Source of the DNA: Leuctra nigra
Lineage: Eukaryota; Arthropoda; Insecta; Plecoptera; Leuctridae
DNA: 64,000 nt
NCBI GenBank assembly: GCA_934045905.1
Contig: OW203769.1
Location: 30,265,910-30,329,909 of the forward strand
Reading direction: 5' to 3'
In this document: in pieces, positions 46,395 through 54,600 of the stretch
Layout: each line of letters begins with the position of its first letter
How positions within the stretch are numbered: the stretch's first letter is position 1
Program-made: the position numbers and the translations under genes
Notes under the pieces: model-generated
The model's database searches: none
What the model saw: the letters and a program-made list of their open reading frames with translations, nothing else
What the model was told of the DNA's origin: nothing

Positions 46395-49300
46395 ATAATG
46401 AATAATGAATGAGAAAGCTAAACTGGCTTGATATGAAATCCCGACGATTATTGCATTTAAGTTGCGTTACGCACAAAATTCTCTCCACTGGACAGCCAGA
46501 ATACCTCAAGAAGAAACTCATCCAACGGAAGGACTGCCATACACGGCCAATAAGAAATTTGAATCAGCTCAACATCCACGCTCATCACAGTCAGAAATTT
46601 AAATCATCTTTTACTTACTCTGCCGCTTTAACATACAATAAAATATCAGAAAAATTCCAAGAACTTAATTTGCCATCGTTTAAACACAACCTAAAGAATT
46701 TTCTACTTCAAGATAATTAATAACATCAAAATAGCCACACCACAGAAGAAATACAAGTTCACCTACGACTTTAAATATTATGCTTTTATTATGTATTAGT
46801 AATTTTCTATCTATCCGTTATAATATTTAGATTTAGTTAAGATTTAGATACTAGTTGGTTACATGGAAGATCAACAGACACAATAGTGTATTTTCCTGTT
46901 GAATGTTCGCCATTTTGTATATCATGCAAATAAAGATAATTGAATTGAATTGAATTGAATGTGATATTTCTTTTAGCTGAAACATAGGTACAAATGAATA
47001 CAAAACAGATACAACAAACTGTGACATCAGGCTTGTCCGCCCTCCCCCCTGTCACAGATTGCCACAGTCTAACAGATGCCCCCTCCTCCCCTGAGGCGTG
47101 ACCTACGCTACGAATAACGCCTCACCCGTGCGAGCGAAGTTGCCCATGGCCAGGACCCCGGTGATCTGGAGGTCCTCGTCGTCCGAGCTCAGCCACGAGA
47201 CCATCTCCTCGAACACTTTCCCTCGGCCCTCGGCGTACAGGTAGTTCATGCTCACGTCTGGAAGCAAACACACACCGGTGTCACCATTTCACATAGTGTA
47301 TCATCGCTTGGAACTGTATTGAGGTTTTTAGCATGATTCACTGCCATAACTTTAGGGCTGGGATTGAAATGAAGCCCAGTCCAAAGGATCAGGATTTGCT
47401 TGTGAATGTGGTCTTACCGCCCGTGAGAATGAGAACGATGAGGTCGCACGCCATCTTCATGAGGTTCCTTGTGTCCTCGTCGTCCACCAGCGGCTTGTGC
47501 TTCTCCAGCAGACGGAACAGCAACTCACACACGCCCGAGTGCGCCAGGTGCACCTTCACCGTCTCTGTCGACAGCAAGAAGATGATAACATCACATTGAC
47601 CTTCCACAACATGTTACAAATTCATTTCAGTGCCACATAATATGAGCGGTAAGCAAATATGCTAGCTATGAGATTTTGCCGTAAGCTTTATTGGTTGGTA
47701 CACATTGCGATGTCGCTAGTAATCGAAAATAGTTGTAGAATCAGGACCCAAGGGATTAAAACCCTTTTTGCTCCATTTGCCCCTTCACCATTGGTCAGTA
47801 TATTATTATAATCCCTCCATCCCAAGATAGTCTAACTAATTCTAATGCGAAGTGAATTCCAAATAATATGCATATATATATATATATATATATATTGAAA
47901 ACATTTAACTGTTTCTGTTTTGGAGACACCAACCAATGCGGTCTGGGCTGCACAGACCCAGGAAAATATTGACACAAGTACATTTGGACCATTTCTATGC
48001 TTTTTTTAACAAGAGTTATCAGCGATTTGAAATTTAGTATTTCTTCACAATTATGAGAATATGTTTTAAAAACAAATAAAAAAAAATAAAAAATTTGGCT
48101 CTACCACAGACAACTAAGAGCTGCCATTTGTCACGTTTTGTCCGGGTACAAACGAACAGAGCCTCCTGGACTCACCGTCGTCCGCCTGGCCGTGAAGAAG
48201 CTCCAGACACATCTCGCTGATCTCGGGGGCAGTGGAAGCGCCCAGCACTTGCACAGCCACCTTGCACGCTCGCTCATCCAGCAGCGCTCCATTGTTGTCT
48301 GAAACCATGGCAACAAATGTATTTTGAATGGTGTTTACGTAGTCGCCTTTGTTGGAAATGAAAAATGAATGTTTACAAATTGATTTTTATTTGTTTTAAA
48401 GTCACACTGTCACTTAAAAGTCACACTTAAAGTCACGCCACGCTAATTGCGACAGATGAATGATTATGATGACGATTGAGAGATGATGATGATGATGAAT
48501 AAAGGGTGGATGATGGGAAGAAGCCGGTCGTGGCCTTTCAGTAGGGAACCAGAACTATCCTCTTGCCTGTGAAAAAACTCAGGCTTTTGGTATGCAATGA
48601 GAAAACTTCTCCTGTTCTACAAATTAAATACTTGGGTGCAATGAAAGCAAAGATCAACATTTATAAGTTGAGTGTGCACAGCCAGCATCAATTCATCAAA
48701 TCTGGTTGCTAGGTTACAGGAACACCTATCAAGTGTTATCTCACTGAAGGGCAGACAGATTTTTGATATTTTACTTAAGATAGTTTCACAAGAAAGATAT
48801 GAAAATGAAAGAAATGAAAGAACAGAATAAAATATAATGTAAATAATCCAGAAAGAAAATGATTACTGTCAGTGTCAGCACAAGGGGAACATGGGGATAT
48901 TGTGAAGTCAGAAGCAACTTACTTGATTCTGCGAGCAGTCCGAAGATGAGCATGACGTGATTGGTTGTCTCCTCGGCATCGGACCTGGTCCCGTCCGCTT
49001 CCAGCAGACCGCACAGCAGCGGCGCGATGCCGAGGGCCACGGCCGCTCTCTGCGTGTCCTCGTGGCCCAGCAGCAGGTTCAGAAGGTATCCCGCGGCAAC
49101 GAGGCGCAGCGTGCGGCCCGCGGCGCCCTCCTCGCGCAACGAACGCTCCACGACCTTGAGCGACGTGGGGAGACCATCCGCATCCAGGACTAGTTTACGA
49201 CCACCGTCTGGCAAACACAAAACTTGTTCACTTGCTCACGTGGCTCAACCGATCGAAAACTCATAAATATTGATTTTTCGAAATTACCATCATGCATCTT

Positions 49301-50598
49301 ACTTTTTCCAACATTTCAACTAGGTAGGTAGTACTATATTTAGGTATATACCTAATAGAATCATATAAAATTCTTCAAGTTGCAACTCCTGTCTTACAAT
49401 GCGGTTTCAATTTGCTGTCTTCCAAGAATGTGAGTGGAAAAGAAGAAATAATTGAAATATTGAAATTTAGTTGCCTATAAATTTACTTTGTAGCCATAAC
49501 AAACAATTTACTATAATATCAAATATTTATATTTATATTTATACAAATGTGCCCCCATCATCTGCTATTTACCTAGTACCACAATAGCAACCCCATTGCA
49601 GTCGTGTTCCTTGTTTTCTAGAAAGCGTTGTTCTTGGATGATTTATGGTGATGATAATTGATAATAAGGATGGATATTATGAAGTAGGCAATTGTAAACT
49701 ATTAGTAGGTAAGGAACTTTCATAGAATTGGCCTCTCAACTGAAGGGAAATCAAGAAAAACCTCAACCCGTAGGACAGCGGTTGAAAATAGGAATTTAAA
49801 ATGAAGGTGTGAGCGAAAATTTAGATTAAAATCCCAGAGAGGGGTGTACCTTCTACTGTCTAAACATTGAGCTCTGTAAACATTTATAATTAATGTCTAG
49901 TACCTATCTAAGGTAAAAATTGTCGCGGATAACAAGACAAGGTAAAAGGATGCACAACAACTTACCATTCTCGTAGCAAATATTTCCCAAAGCTCGCGCA
50001 ACTTGCGTTGCCACGGTAATGTCTTGATGTTCGTCCTTGAACAACTTCAATAACTGATCGGCCAAACTTTTGGCAGCACACTTCTCTCTTCCAGCTTCAC
50101 ATTTTGAAAGTTCCGCGATCAATTGCGCTGTCTTTGCGACGACATCTTTAGATTTCCAATCTAGCAGCGTTACAAGTTCATCAATGCCAACTCCGGACTT
50201 GTCTACCTCTGAAAACATAATAACAGAAATAAATCGTTAAATTTACAACTTGTAGCTAGTGAAATACAACACATCTGTAACTACCAAGAATAATAAATGA
50301 AGTTTACCTGTGCCAGATTCCGCAATTTTATTTATTATCAAATCCAAAATACTTGATACATCTTCTGACGTTTTGCCAACCGCAATTGTTAAACCTTCTA
50401 TTAGTTTTGGAAGCCCATCAGACGACGAAAAAACTAGAAATATAGACATTAACCGATTAAAATACAAAATAATGAGCAACTGATATGCAAATTTGAGGTT
50501 AAGCACAAGTTAAGCAGGATAAAAATCAATAGCTGACATCAATATATTCTCAGATTTCTATTAAATATTATATTAAATAGCTCATATTTACCAGCCAT
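25333..50598 (-). CDS. RAP1GDS1: Rap1 GTPase-GDP dissociation stimulator 1 (SmgGDS), complete, 12 coding exons
   Basis: SmgGDS is a cytosolic armadillo-repeat protein that binds small GTPases ending in a polybasic region (Rap1, RhoA and relatives) and acts as a chaperone or exchange factor; the fly orthologue is vimar. Exons, 5' to 3': 50598-50592, 50433-50308, 50208-49966, 49207-48923, 48298-48176, 47564-47418, 47257-47126, 45770-45650, 35949-35807, 32952-32820, 32314-32055, 25460-25333 (TAG). All splice sites are GT...AG and all phases join, giving 615 residues against 607 in human. Recognisable blocks include ARALGNICYENG, FKLLGTLRMVIDGQG, GEANRLLAWLIKNSK and VMQNEALLALALLAA. The gene spans 25 kb because introns 8 and 11 are swollen with transposons. 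Confidence 0.95.
26399..26653 (+). repeat. 5' LTR of the retrotransposon
   Basis: Begins TGTAATGATCC and ends GAACATTACA, with 7-bp inverted ends TGTAATG/CATTACA. It contains AATAAA at about 26572. It is identical to the 3' LTR. Confidence 0.96.
26748..30722 (+). CDS. Gag-pol polyprotein of the LTR retrotransposon (1324 aa)
   Basis: One uninterrupted frame from ATG at 26748. Approximate order: gag about 1-230; two zinc knuckles about 235-270, one CX2CX3HX4C and one canonical CX2CX4HX4C; aspartic protease with VDTGAEVSCLP at about 331; reverse transcriptase about 500-680 with LRLCLDPIDLNKA and active-site block VIFDDIIVAG (about 608-617); RNase H from about 755 (ILQVDASKSGLGACLLQEGR); integrase with HHCC finger (LLHEGHMG...CSTC, about 973-1008) and catalytic D, D, E at about 1037, 1090 and 1125. 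The RT box lacks the usual Tyr of YxDD. The integrase D-to-E gap is 34 residues. PR-RT-RH-IN order is Ty3/gypsy, and the sequence is closest in feel to K02A2.6-like elements. Confidence 0.94.
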   Translation: MAASARKLPELELTGNVSEKWKLWKQKFEIYMRVTKGYKEDPEDQVATLLNAIGDEALTVFNTFELRGVDKKDLNKVLQKFDEFCTPRKNLIYEQSIFFTRSQLDGETVDQFITQLKRLAGSCEFGPQMKQMLTLRLVLGIADKGLKERLLRVNDLTLEKAADICRAAEASKLQAMAIEEKVPVETLKEESVQAVVQRKKSDSYHSMKNFPKKEERNGTKNFPKKEEKQEKKSYDCKKCGYHHATLKCPAYGKTCLRCKEENHFAKMCKQRRIAEFEVAPDEDSSEDENNSTLYISTLTAKSVNAVKKTEDLARAWIVDVNVGGQNVKMKVDTGAEVSCLPLTLFKQFKGRLQKTSTVLVAFGNQKIKPAGTAKVHCIKSSCIKGVKQVVKFMIVDEEFMPLLGLPDCVSLGFVKMINHIETSSKTRQQIIAENPQVFKGLGCMPGTYSIAVDANCRPVVQPSRKVPIALRDKLKKALNDLEESQVIRKVTKPTDWVSNLVITEKKNKSLRLCLDPIDLNKAIKREHYPFPSAEEVQAQLQGMNVFSILDMRDGFWQVSLDDDSADLCTFNSPFGRYQFLRMPFGIKSAPEIFQRKNTENFGHIKGVQVIFDDIIVAGATIADHDKALQELLERAEELNIRFNPDKFQFQVREVRYLGHVMSSEGMKTDPERVRAIVELPTPTNVTELRRFMGMVNYVGQFIPNLSSITAPIRMLLKKDVNWEWNREQMKAESEVKSLLSSAPVLAYYDSSKPLILQVDASKSGLGACLLQEGRPVAYASRSMTETEIQYAQIEKELLGIVYGVEKFHYYVYGRATIVQTDHKPLVSIMSKQINKVSPRLQRLQLKLVKYDLDIHYIPGSQMYMADTLSRAYLPETGNVDPEMEVTVHSVSKHLAMSEEKRTEFREATAEYDVANALKELHKNGWPEHKWQIPSCVKPYWSLKEEITVDDGLIFFGDRVLVPPCLRRRMLELLHEGHMGIEKTKNRGRQLLFWLGMSKDIDELVRKCSTCEHFRDKNAKEPLHPHPIPNRRWEVIAADVLEFKGKSYLVVKDYYSKWLEFMELQNKTAKELINKMKAIFSRNGIPARLVSDNMPFSSAEFRTFAKDWNFESITSSPRYPQSNGMAENGVKIAKRMLKKSYHSGTDIYISLLEYRNTPITGLSYSPAQLMVNCQLKSKLPISNHLLEPKIQTDVRQQLQQVQDKQKLFYDRRAVPLPQLKEGDHVVYRHNQLWEPAIVDRTCTQPRSYVIRRPDGSELRRNRRDLSKSFADHKVETDTLPEDIPDTTQELEIQPEFVPPAPDSPPPQIRRSGRERKKPDRLKDYV
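30922..31176 (+). repeat. 3' LTR of the retrotransposon
   Basis: Same 255 bp as the 5' LTR with no difference found, preceded by the purine tract and followed by the ATGC target duplication. Confidence 0.96.
33761..34698. mobile_element. Element with about 231-bp terminal inverted repeats
   Basis: Left arm 33761-33991 starts TAGGGAGGTAAAGTTTTGAT. Right arm 34468-34698 is its reverse complement with few mismatches. The central 476 bp has no coding potential that I recognise. No clear target duplication. It lies in RAP1GDS1 intron 9 and resembles foldback or Mutator-like non-autonomous elements. Confidence 0.75.
35345..35768. mobile_element. Probable degenerate hAT-like element
   Basis: The left side is rich in GGGTACC and TACCCGGGTA; the right side carries the inverted GGGTACCCGAGTAC and ends CCGACCTCTA. 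Flanks GAATACCT and TAATACCT match 7 of 8. It resembles the other hAT-like insertions but is less clean. Confidence 0.5.
36067..36452 (+). pseudogene. 3' fragment of RTE-like LINE (copy A)
   Basis: Encodes only the C-terminal tail: RLRWFGHMKRMGTDRVPRRV, GRPRDRWIGLIKED, an acidic EEEEEEEE run, then a GTGGGAATACCCACCCCCTG 3' UTR and an (ATT)n tail. 5'-truncated. Copy B is inserted in its tail. Confidence 0.8.
36475..36775 (+). pseudogene. LINE copy B endonuclease, N-terminal part
   Basis: Begins MQVGTLNIVTLTGKLEEIVD and includes LLGLSETKWRG, with the catalytic Glu of apurinic-type endonucleases, and GVGFVVSPRYAG. The frame runs into the hAT-like insertion at CTG ATA C. The first in-frame ATG is at 36475; GTG codons precede it. 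Confidence 0.8.
36776..37854. mobile_element. hAT-like element inserted in the LINE endonuclease, carrying a LINE fragment
   Basis: Ends CAGGGACGACGCTA and the exact inverse TAGCGTCGTCCCTG. Target duplication CCTGATAC at 36768-36775 and 37855-37862. Length 1079 bp. The interior has G- and C-runs, a 58-bp direct repeat starting AAAATATACTTGTGAAAATA (near 37681 and 37763), and at about 36979-37290 a piece of the same LINE family that hosts it. No transposase, so non-autonomous. Confidence 0.92.
36979..37290 (+). pseudogene. LINE C-terminal fragment carried inside the hAT-like element
   Basis: Reads METLSFKLGKERLKWFGRLK, RRKADRAAIGVKRMAGRPRT and KWMSGVKVAVEERGESWEII, matching copy B at about 40120-40330 but diverged. 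It has neither the 5' part nor the family's 3' tail. It was captured by the hAT-like element or inserted into it before that element moved here. Confidence 0.8.
37863..38542 (+). pseudogene. LINE copy B endonuclease, C-terminal part
   Basis: Resumes after the hAT-like element with QVYAPQSGRSTEEKDIFWVE. It has the GDFN motif (VWVMGDFNAMVG), SVIDYICVSRDM and the SDH motif (ALGSDHRLL), so all endonuclease catalytic blocks are present over the two parts. It stops at TGA 38540-38542 because of a 1-base shift: the neighbouring frame reads LWWNERVREAV across the same DNA, as expected for the family. Confidence 0.82.
38524..40470 (+). pseudogene. LINE copy B reverse transcriptase region
   Basis: Runs from WWNERVREAVRRKKEAWRRK to a stop at 40470. 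RT motifs: KNGKAPGMDEVSVEMLK, EEQYGFRRGRSTIDLIFAVR, MIFLDLVKAYDRMPR, GLKQGSVLSPTLFTVVMDEM, and active site LIYADDVLVW. The C-terminus has LRWYGHMKRMGKERIP and GRPRTKWINGIEAA. Between AAWTQ and HPIFKKGD about a dozen residues usually seen in this family (the P-x-x-W-x-x-G block) are missing, so there is a small in-frame deletion near 39090. Confidence 0.85.
40640..41028 (+). repeat. Dispersed repeat R1, first segment (GAGCGAAGCGAGCG family)
   Basis: Starts GAGCGAGCGAAGCGAGCGTC, then GACACGGACCTCTGTTTTTT, and continues as the reverse complement of 62570-63115. It is broken at 41028 by LINE copy C and resumes at 42451. A diverged relative is at 3460-3720. Confidence 0.8.
41029..42438 (+). mobile_element. 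5'-truncated RTE-like LINE (copy C) with a complete target duplication
   Basis: Flanked by TAATGAAGTATC at 41017-41028 and 42439-42450 (12 bp). The uninterrupted repeat at 62326-63120 has this 12-mer once, confirming the insertion. Starts inside the RT at VPIYKMGDRKKCSNYRG and ends with CCCCCCGACCCAACTCTTGG and an ATT-rich tail. Confidence 0.9.
41050..42357 (+). pseudogene. LINE copy C reverse transcriptase, open but 5'-truncated (435 aa)
   Basis: Contains EEQYGFRPGRSTIDPLFTIR, MVFLDLEKAYDRLPRKK, GLRQGSVLSPTLFVIVMDEL and LVYADDIVVW. The C-terminus has LRWFGHMKRMQRERIPRREF and ends EEEEPSLAS. The frame is unbroken to TAG, so it is younger than copy B or has been less damaged. It lacks the endonuclease and the first RT motifs, so it cannot act on its own. 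Confidence 0.88.
42481..42663. mobile_element. 183-bp palindromic MITE (copy 1)
   Basis: AGACCAATTCAGAAGTTATC at the left is inverted at the right (to 42663). ATTGAAT flanks it at 42474-42480 and 42664-42670. The empty relative near 62525 has one ATTGAAT at this place. It shares TTCATATGCAGTA and the same length with the MITE at 43891. Confidence 0.8.
42977..43458. mobile_element. Non-autonomous hAT-like element (482 bp)
   Basis: Ends TAGGCGTGTTCACGATT and inverse AATCGTTGAACACCCCTA. Both ends continue with AATCGATTAATCGATT-type repeats. The 8-bp target duplication GTATTAAC is at 42969-42976 and 43459-43466. Confidence 0.88.
43485..43652 (+). repeat. Dispersed repeat R1, last segment
   Basis: TTTTCAAGTTTCGATGAAAAGC through GCACGTTCCCGTGCTCGCTC matches the reverse complement of 62326-62485. 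It is separated from the first R1 segments by LINE copy C, the MITE at 42481 and about 790 bp of other inserted DNA. Confidence 0.75.
43891..44073. mobile_element. 183-bp palindromic MITE (copy 2), TA-flanked
   Basis: GACAACATCATAAATTATCT is inverted at the right end with near-perfect arms of about 80 bp. TA flanks both sides (43889-43890, 44074-44075), a Tc1/mariner-type target. The arm sequence TTTGAAAAGCAGAGCTAACTA recurs near 55873, a probable solo piece. Confidence 0.85.
44146..44239. mobile_element. Small palindromic MITE (about 94 bp)
   Basis: GATTCTATAACTCCATTGCG and its inverse form two arms of about 35 bp. It is inserted between two parts of the LINE 3' UTR that are joined in copy A. 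Confidence 0.7.
44400..45473. mobile_element. Non-autonomous hAT-like element (1074 bp)
   Basis: Ends CAGGGTTGGGTCA and inverse TGACCCAACCCTG, followed inward by TAGAATAT/ATATTCTA repeats. The target duplication ATTCTTAC is at 44392-44399 and 45474-45481. The interior is AT-rich and non-coding. Confidence 0.92.
46290..46402. repeat. Poly(C) run and (TAA)n microsatellite
   Basis: A C-run of about 20 near 46297-46315 and a TAA array at about 46362-46402, in RAP1GDS1 intron 7. The long C-run is a likely assembly or sequencing weak point. Confidence 0.8.
46403..46962 (+). pseudogene. 5'-truncated LINE end with (ATTGA)n tail
   Basis: Encodes SRRLLHLSCVTHKILSTGQP and FKSSFTYSAALTYNKISEKF, ending KHNLKNFLLQDN. 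This resembles the extreme C-terminus of non-LTR reverse transcriptases (the xLWNxLP-type block). It ends with a GAATTGAATTGAATTGAATG tail, unlike the RTE-like copies, so it is a different LINE family. Confidence 0.65.
47126..50598 (-). CDS. RAP1GDS1: RAP1GDS1 exons 1-7: N-terminal armadillo repeats
   Basis: Exon 1 holds only ATG GCT G. The next exon completes MAVFSSSDGLPKLIEGLTIA. The 243-bp exon at 50208-49966 carries VDELVTLLD-like and VARALGNICYENG repeats. The 285-bp exon at 49207-48923 has AGYLLNLLLGHEDTQRAAVA. Exons 48298-48176, 47564-47418 and 47257-47126 each encode about one repeat (LLDERACKVAVQVLGA; HSGVCELLFRLLEKHK; GVLAMGNFARTG). Most introns sit in phase 1, fitting armadillo-unit exons. 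Confidence 0.95.
47871..47893. repeat. (AT)n microsatellite
   Basis: A run of about eleven AT units in RAP1GDS1 intron 5. Confidence 0.85.
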
Positions 50599-51127
50599 TA
50601 TTTAATAAACATGTATTTAGAATGTGTGAAGGCTATTTCCATTGAAAAGTTAACATTTTAATGAAAGAAAAATAACCATTTAACACGGAATCACTGTCAG
50701 TTTGACACTTACAATGTACGTTCAAATTGAAAACATGCGTAGTACAGAGGTGCAGTATAACAACGTCAGGGACCGTGAACCGATACGAATCGATGAATGA
50801 CGGAAGCGCCCGATTGGTCAATTTCAAAAAATCGATAGAGGGGTTCATTGATCGATTTTCCCCACAGGACGACGCGAGTTTATACAAAAGAGGCTTTGAG
50901 CTAAAACTTTACGTAATTCAGGTAATTGATCCAGATAATTCGATTTAAATTGAATATATTTATCCAAAAACACCTTTAACCTTATTGAACAATTATGTTA
51001 TTAAATTAAAATCTAAGTGGTCGATGACAGCTGCATGATACAAGTAATTTACTGCACCCTTTCATTTAGTAAGCTCTGGGATTTGTCATCCATCCAATAA
51101 ATCAATACTTGTCTATATTCCAGTGTC
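50599..51127. promoter_or_regulatory. Divergent promoter region of RAP1GDS1 and the BTB zinc-finger gene
   Basis: Only 529 bp separate the two start codons. On the plus strand a donor-like ATTCAG|GTAATT at about 50919 and an acceptor TATATTCCAG at 51123 suggest a non-coding first exon for the BTB gene. No TATA box is obvious. A single bidirectional promoter is the simplest reading. Confidence 0.55.
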
Positions 51128-51653
51128 ATGAACATGGCAATAGCAGCAGCTGACAACTTCCAGCTGAAATGGCACAGCTATGGTACTCACCTCCACAACT
51201 CAATCGCTTCTCTCCACCGCTCCGAATCGTTCACCGACGTCACACTTGCAACTCTCGACGGCCGTCAGATATCGGCTCACCGCTTCGTACTGTCGGCGTG
51301 CAGCTCGTATTTATCTCAAATCTTCCGCAGCGTATCGCCAGCCTCCAATCTTCCCATCGTCGTAGTGATGCCACCGGAGATTACGTACCGCACGTTGCGG
51401 ATACTCACTCAGTATATGTACAGCGGAGAGGCTCTGGTCAGCTACGGTCAGCTCGACGGCATCCTGAAGGCGGCTCATATTTTGGGAATCAGAGGGCTGT
51501 GTCGAGAGAAAGGAACGCTACAGGCTCAGAGTTCTTCGCAACAGAAGCCGGAAGCAAGTCAGGCGACGACGTCCAAACGGAATGAAAACTCTTCTCCGCG
51601 GCCTTGTTCTCAGCCGGCAGCTACAAAAAGCACGGAGCCTGTGAAGATACTGG
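51128..51653 (+). CDS. BTB gene exon 1: BTB/POZ domain
   Basis: Starts [20 protein letters not shown] at ATG 51128, 5 bp after an acceptor-like CCAG. A second Met (codon 3) has a similar context. The domain dimerises in known TTK-type proteins. The exon ends ATA CTG G before GTAGGT; reading through would give an abnormal tail that stops at 51754. Confidence 0.9.
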
Positions 51654-54600
51654 GTAGGTTTTGTGATGTGTTTTGTCACAACACACAGGGTAAAGCAGTT
51701 AAGCCATGCTTCCGTTACAATACCTACAAATTGAAAAAATTTATTTTCTCATAATTCTTTTTTTTTATAGGTCTACCTACTTACTTTTTTTTATATGTTT
51801 TGACTTTTTTTAAATAATGTTTTTTCTGCTTTAAAACCTGATACCTTTGCGATGGTATCTCTTGTGATGTTAGATATTGTGCTAGAAGTTAATACTGTTT
51901 AATGTAAGTTAGGTACCTACCTACTACTTTTATTTACTTAGATAGCTACCTACTAATAATATCTTATTTTTGGTTTGGTACCTACCTACGTTTGAAAGTC
52001 TTCTAAAAAAAAAGCCTTATTGTCCCAGTTATGCATTCTAAAATATTCCATAAAGCCACTGAAACCCATGATTTGCAATTGCTCTTACGGTTTTCCTTGG
52101 GTGAAAATAAAGTGAACAAATGAACAAACTGAAACTTGCCCCATCACCAGGCACGCAGAACTCTCAGGAGAAGGCGAAGGCGACGCCGGAGCGTCAGATC
52201 GTGATCTCTCGGAAGAAGGTTGTTCAGAACGGAGTGAAGGAGTCGAAGAAGGACGAGGTGGTGGACGAGAACCGGACGGCTGCCGAGGGGGAAATGGACC
52301 CGATCATCGTGGTCAAGCAGGAGCCCATCGAGTGGGATGACGAGATGGAAGAGGCCTTCTCCGAGGATCAGGCGCACACAGAGATGACCATCAAGCCGGT
52401 AATGGCACTAGAAAATATGTTTCCAGGCATATTATTCCGGAAAATTTTACAATTTTTTTAAAAATTAAACGTTAAGAAAGCTAAGTTCGGCAAGTTGTAG
52501 GACTGTCACTGAGTGTTTACCATGTGGCATAAAAGTGCAAAAACAACAGAATTAGGTACCTAGAATCTTAATTTTTAAAAATAATATAGTGTTTTTAATA
52601 ACTTGTAATACAGTTTGAGTTCGGCGTAGCTCTGGCGTTGAAAGATGAAAATTGCTTATCATATAGTCTTGAACTTCAGTAGGTACCTACTTGGCGTTAG
52701 AGCCAGCGGTTGAGATTGCCTCCCTCCCCTATCGAGAGCAGTGGCTTGATGCTGTGTGACCTTGGCTGCAGGAGATCTTCCACTCGGGTGATGAGGACGA
52801 AGACGATGCCGGCCTGTACACGCCGCTGACATGCGACTTGTGCCAGAAGACATTCGCGGCGCCGGCCGACTGGGTGCGCCACATCGAGGCACATCCCGAG
52901 AACCAGCAGCCTCGGGCCAGGCAGCGAGGCAAGCGAGGCCAGGTCAGTTGCTGCACTCAGTCCTGAGGCTAATGATACTTATAGCCAGATGCAGTGGGGC
53001 CAGGGAATCATTTTCAAAATCCATTCAATTCATTGGTTTACGACTTTATTCATTAAAATTGCAAATAAATTGTATCTTAACTTTTAATTTACCTACTAGA
53101 GAATTTTAAAATCAATTTTAAAACTTAGTCCCATGTGAGTAAATTCATCACTAAAAAAAAGCTAATTTTTGTAAAAAAAAAAATCCTGCCGGGCCAAGCA
53201 CCAAGGTGGGGGAGGGGGTCTTGCCTCCCAAACCCCCCGCGGATCGTGAGCGCTACGGATTATGTTATTTTCTCAGCATGCTCATTCTCATTGAAATGTT
53301 GGAAAAGTAATGCATGATGGTAATTTCAAAAGGTAAATTTATTTGTGTGTTATGAGTTGAACAACGTTAAGGGCCAGAGCTAACTTTTAAACTGTTGATT
53401 AGGACTGTATTGTCATGGCAACAACCAATAACATTCCTAGAATGACTGTTAACTTAATTCCTACTGGTTTTAGCAGAGTATTGAAATACTGGTGCTAAGT
53501 TGCATTGCTTGTGTTTGTGTTTGCAGGAGGACGGTGACCAGCCGCAGGTGGAATTCCCTCCGCTGAACTGCGACCTCTGCTTCCAAGTGTTCTCGAGCCC
53601 CGGCGACTGGGTGCGCCACATACAGACGGCGCACACAGAGGAGCAGCTGGCCATCTCCAACAACTCTCCGCAGAAGTGGAGGCGCGGGGGGCGCAAGCGC
53701 TGCCAGGTGTGCGCCAAGTCCTTCCCCTCGCACGCGAGCATGCTCATACACAGGCGCACACGTGAGTACTTCGGAATGCCCGCTTGTTGTTCAGAATAGT
53801 GAAATGTAGAAAGAATGAAGAAATGAATTTAAAAAATAACTAATGAAATAATATCAAGGAAGATATTGCCTTCTATTCAGTTCAGTTCAGTTCAGTTCAG
53901 TTTATTTCCAAAATCAAAAGTACATTTTAAAGAGGTACATTGAAAAGACCCCTATGGTTGACACCATTTAACGGGGTATACGGAAAGGTTACATCGAACT
54001 AAATCTAGTAACCTAGCATATTATAATTAAATAGCATTGAAATTAAAATAAATTAATATCTATAGATATGCTACAACTATAATATAACACATTTAGGTAA
54101 ATATTATGATTATGATATTGATATAGGTACTAGAATATACTTAAGTTGAACATGTTATTATACAATTAAATAATTAAAATTTGTCACTGAGGAATTCGTC
54201 AATCGAATAATATATTTTACTTATTAATAGTTCTTTCAGTTGTTTCTTAAATTGTGAGTATTTTTTAATTTCTCTTATATTTTTAGGTAATGCATTAAAT
54301 AGTTTTGTTTTGAAAAACATGGAATTTTTTTGGGTACACGTTGACCTGTGCCAATCTATATGAATGTTATTTTTCTGTCGGGTGTTGTGGTCATGTATGT
54401 CACTATTATTTTGTGTTAAGTTTTCTTGGGATCTAATAGCAAGTATCGACTCTAGAATGTAAAGGCAGGGTACTGTTAAAATTTTATGTTTTTTGAAATG
54501 TTGTTTGCAATCTGGTTTTATGAAAGTGTTATTTTTATATTTTAGTCCAAAAAGAGCTCTGATTGATTTTCGTTGAAGTATAAATATTTTAGGGGCATCA

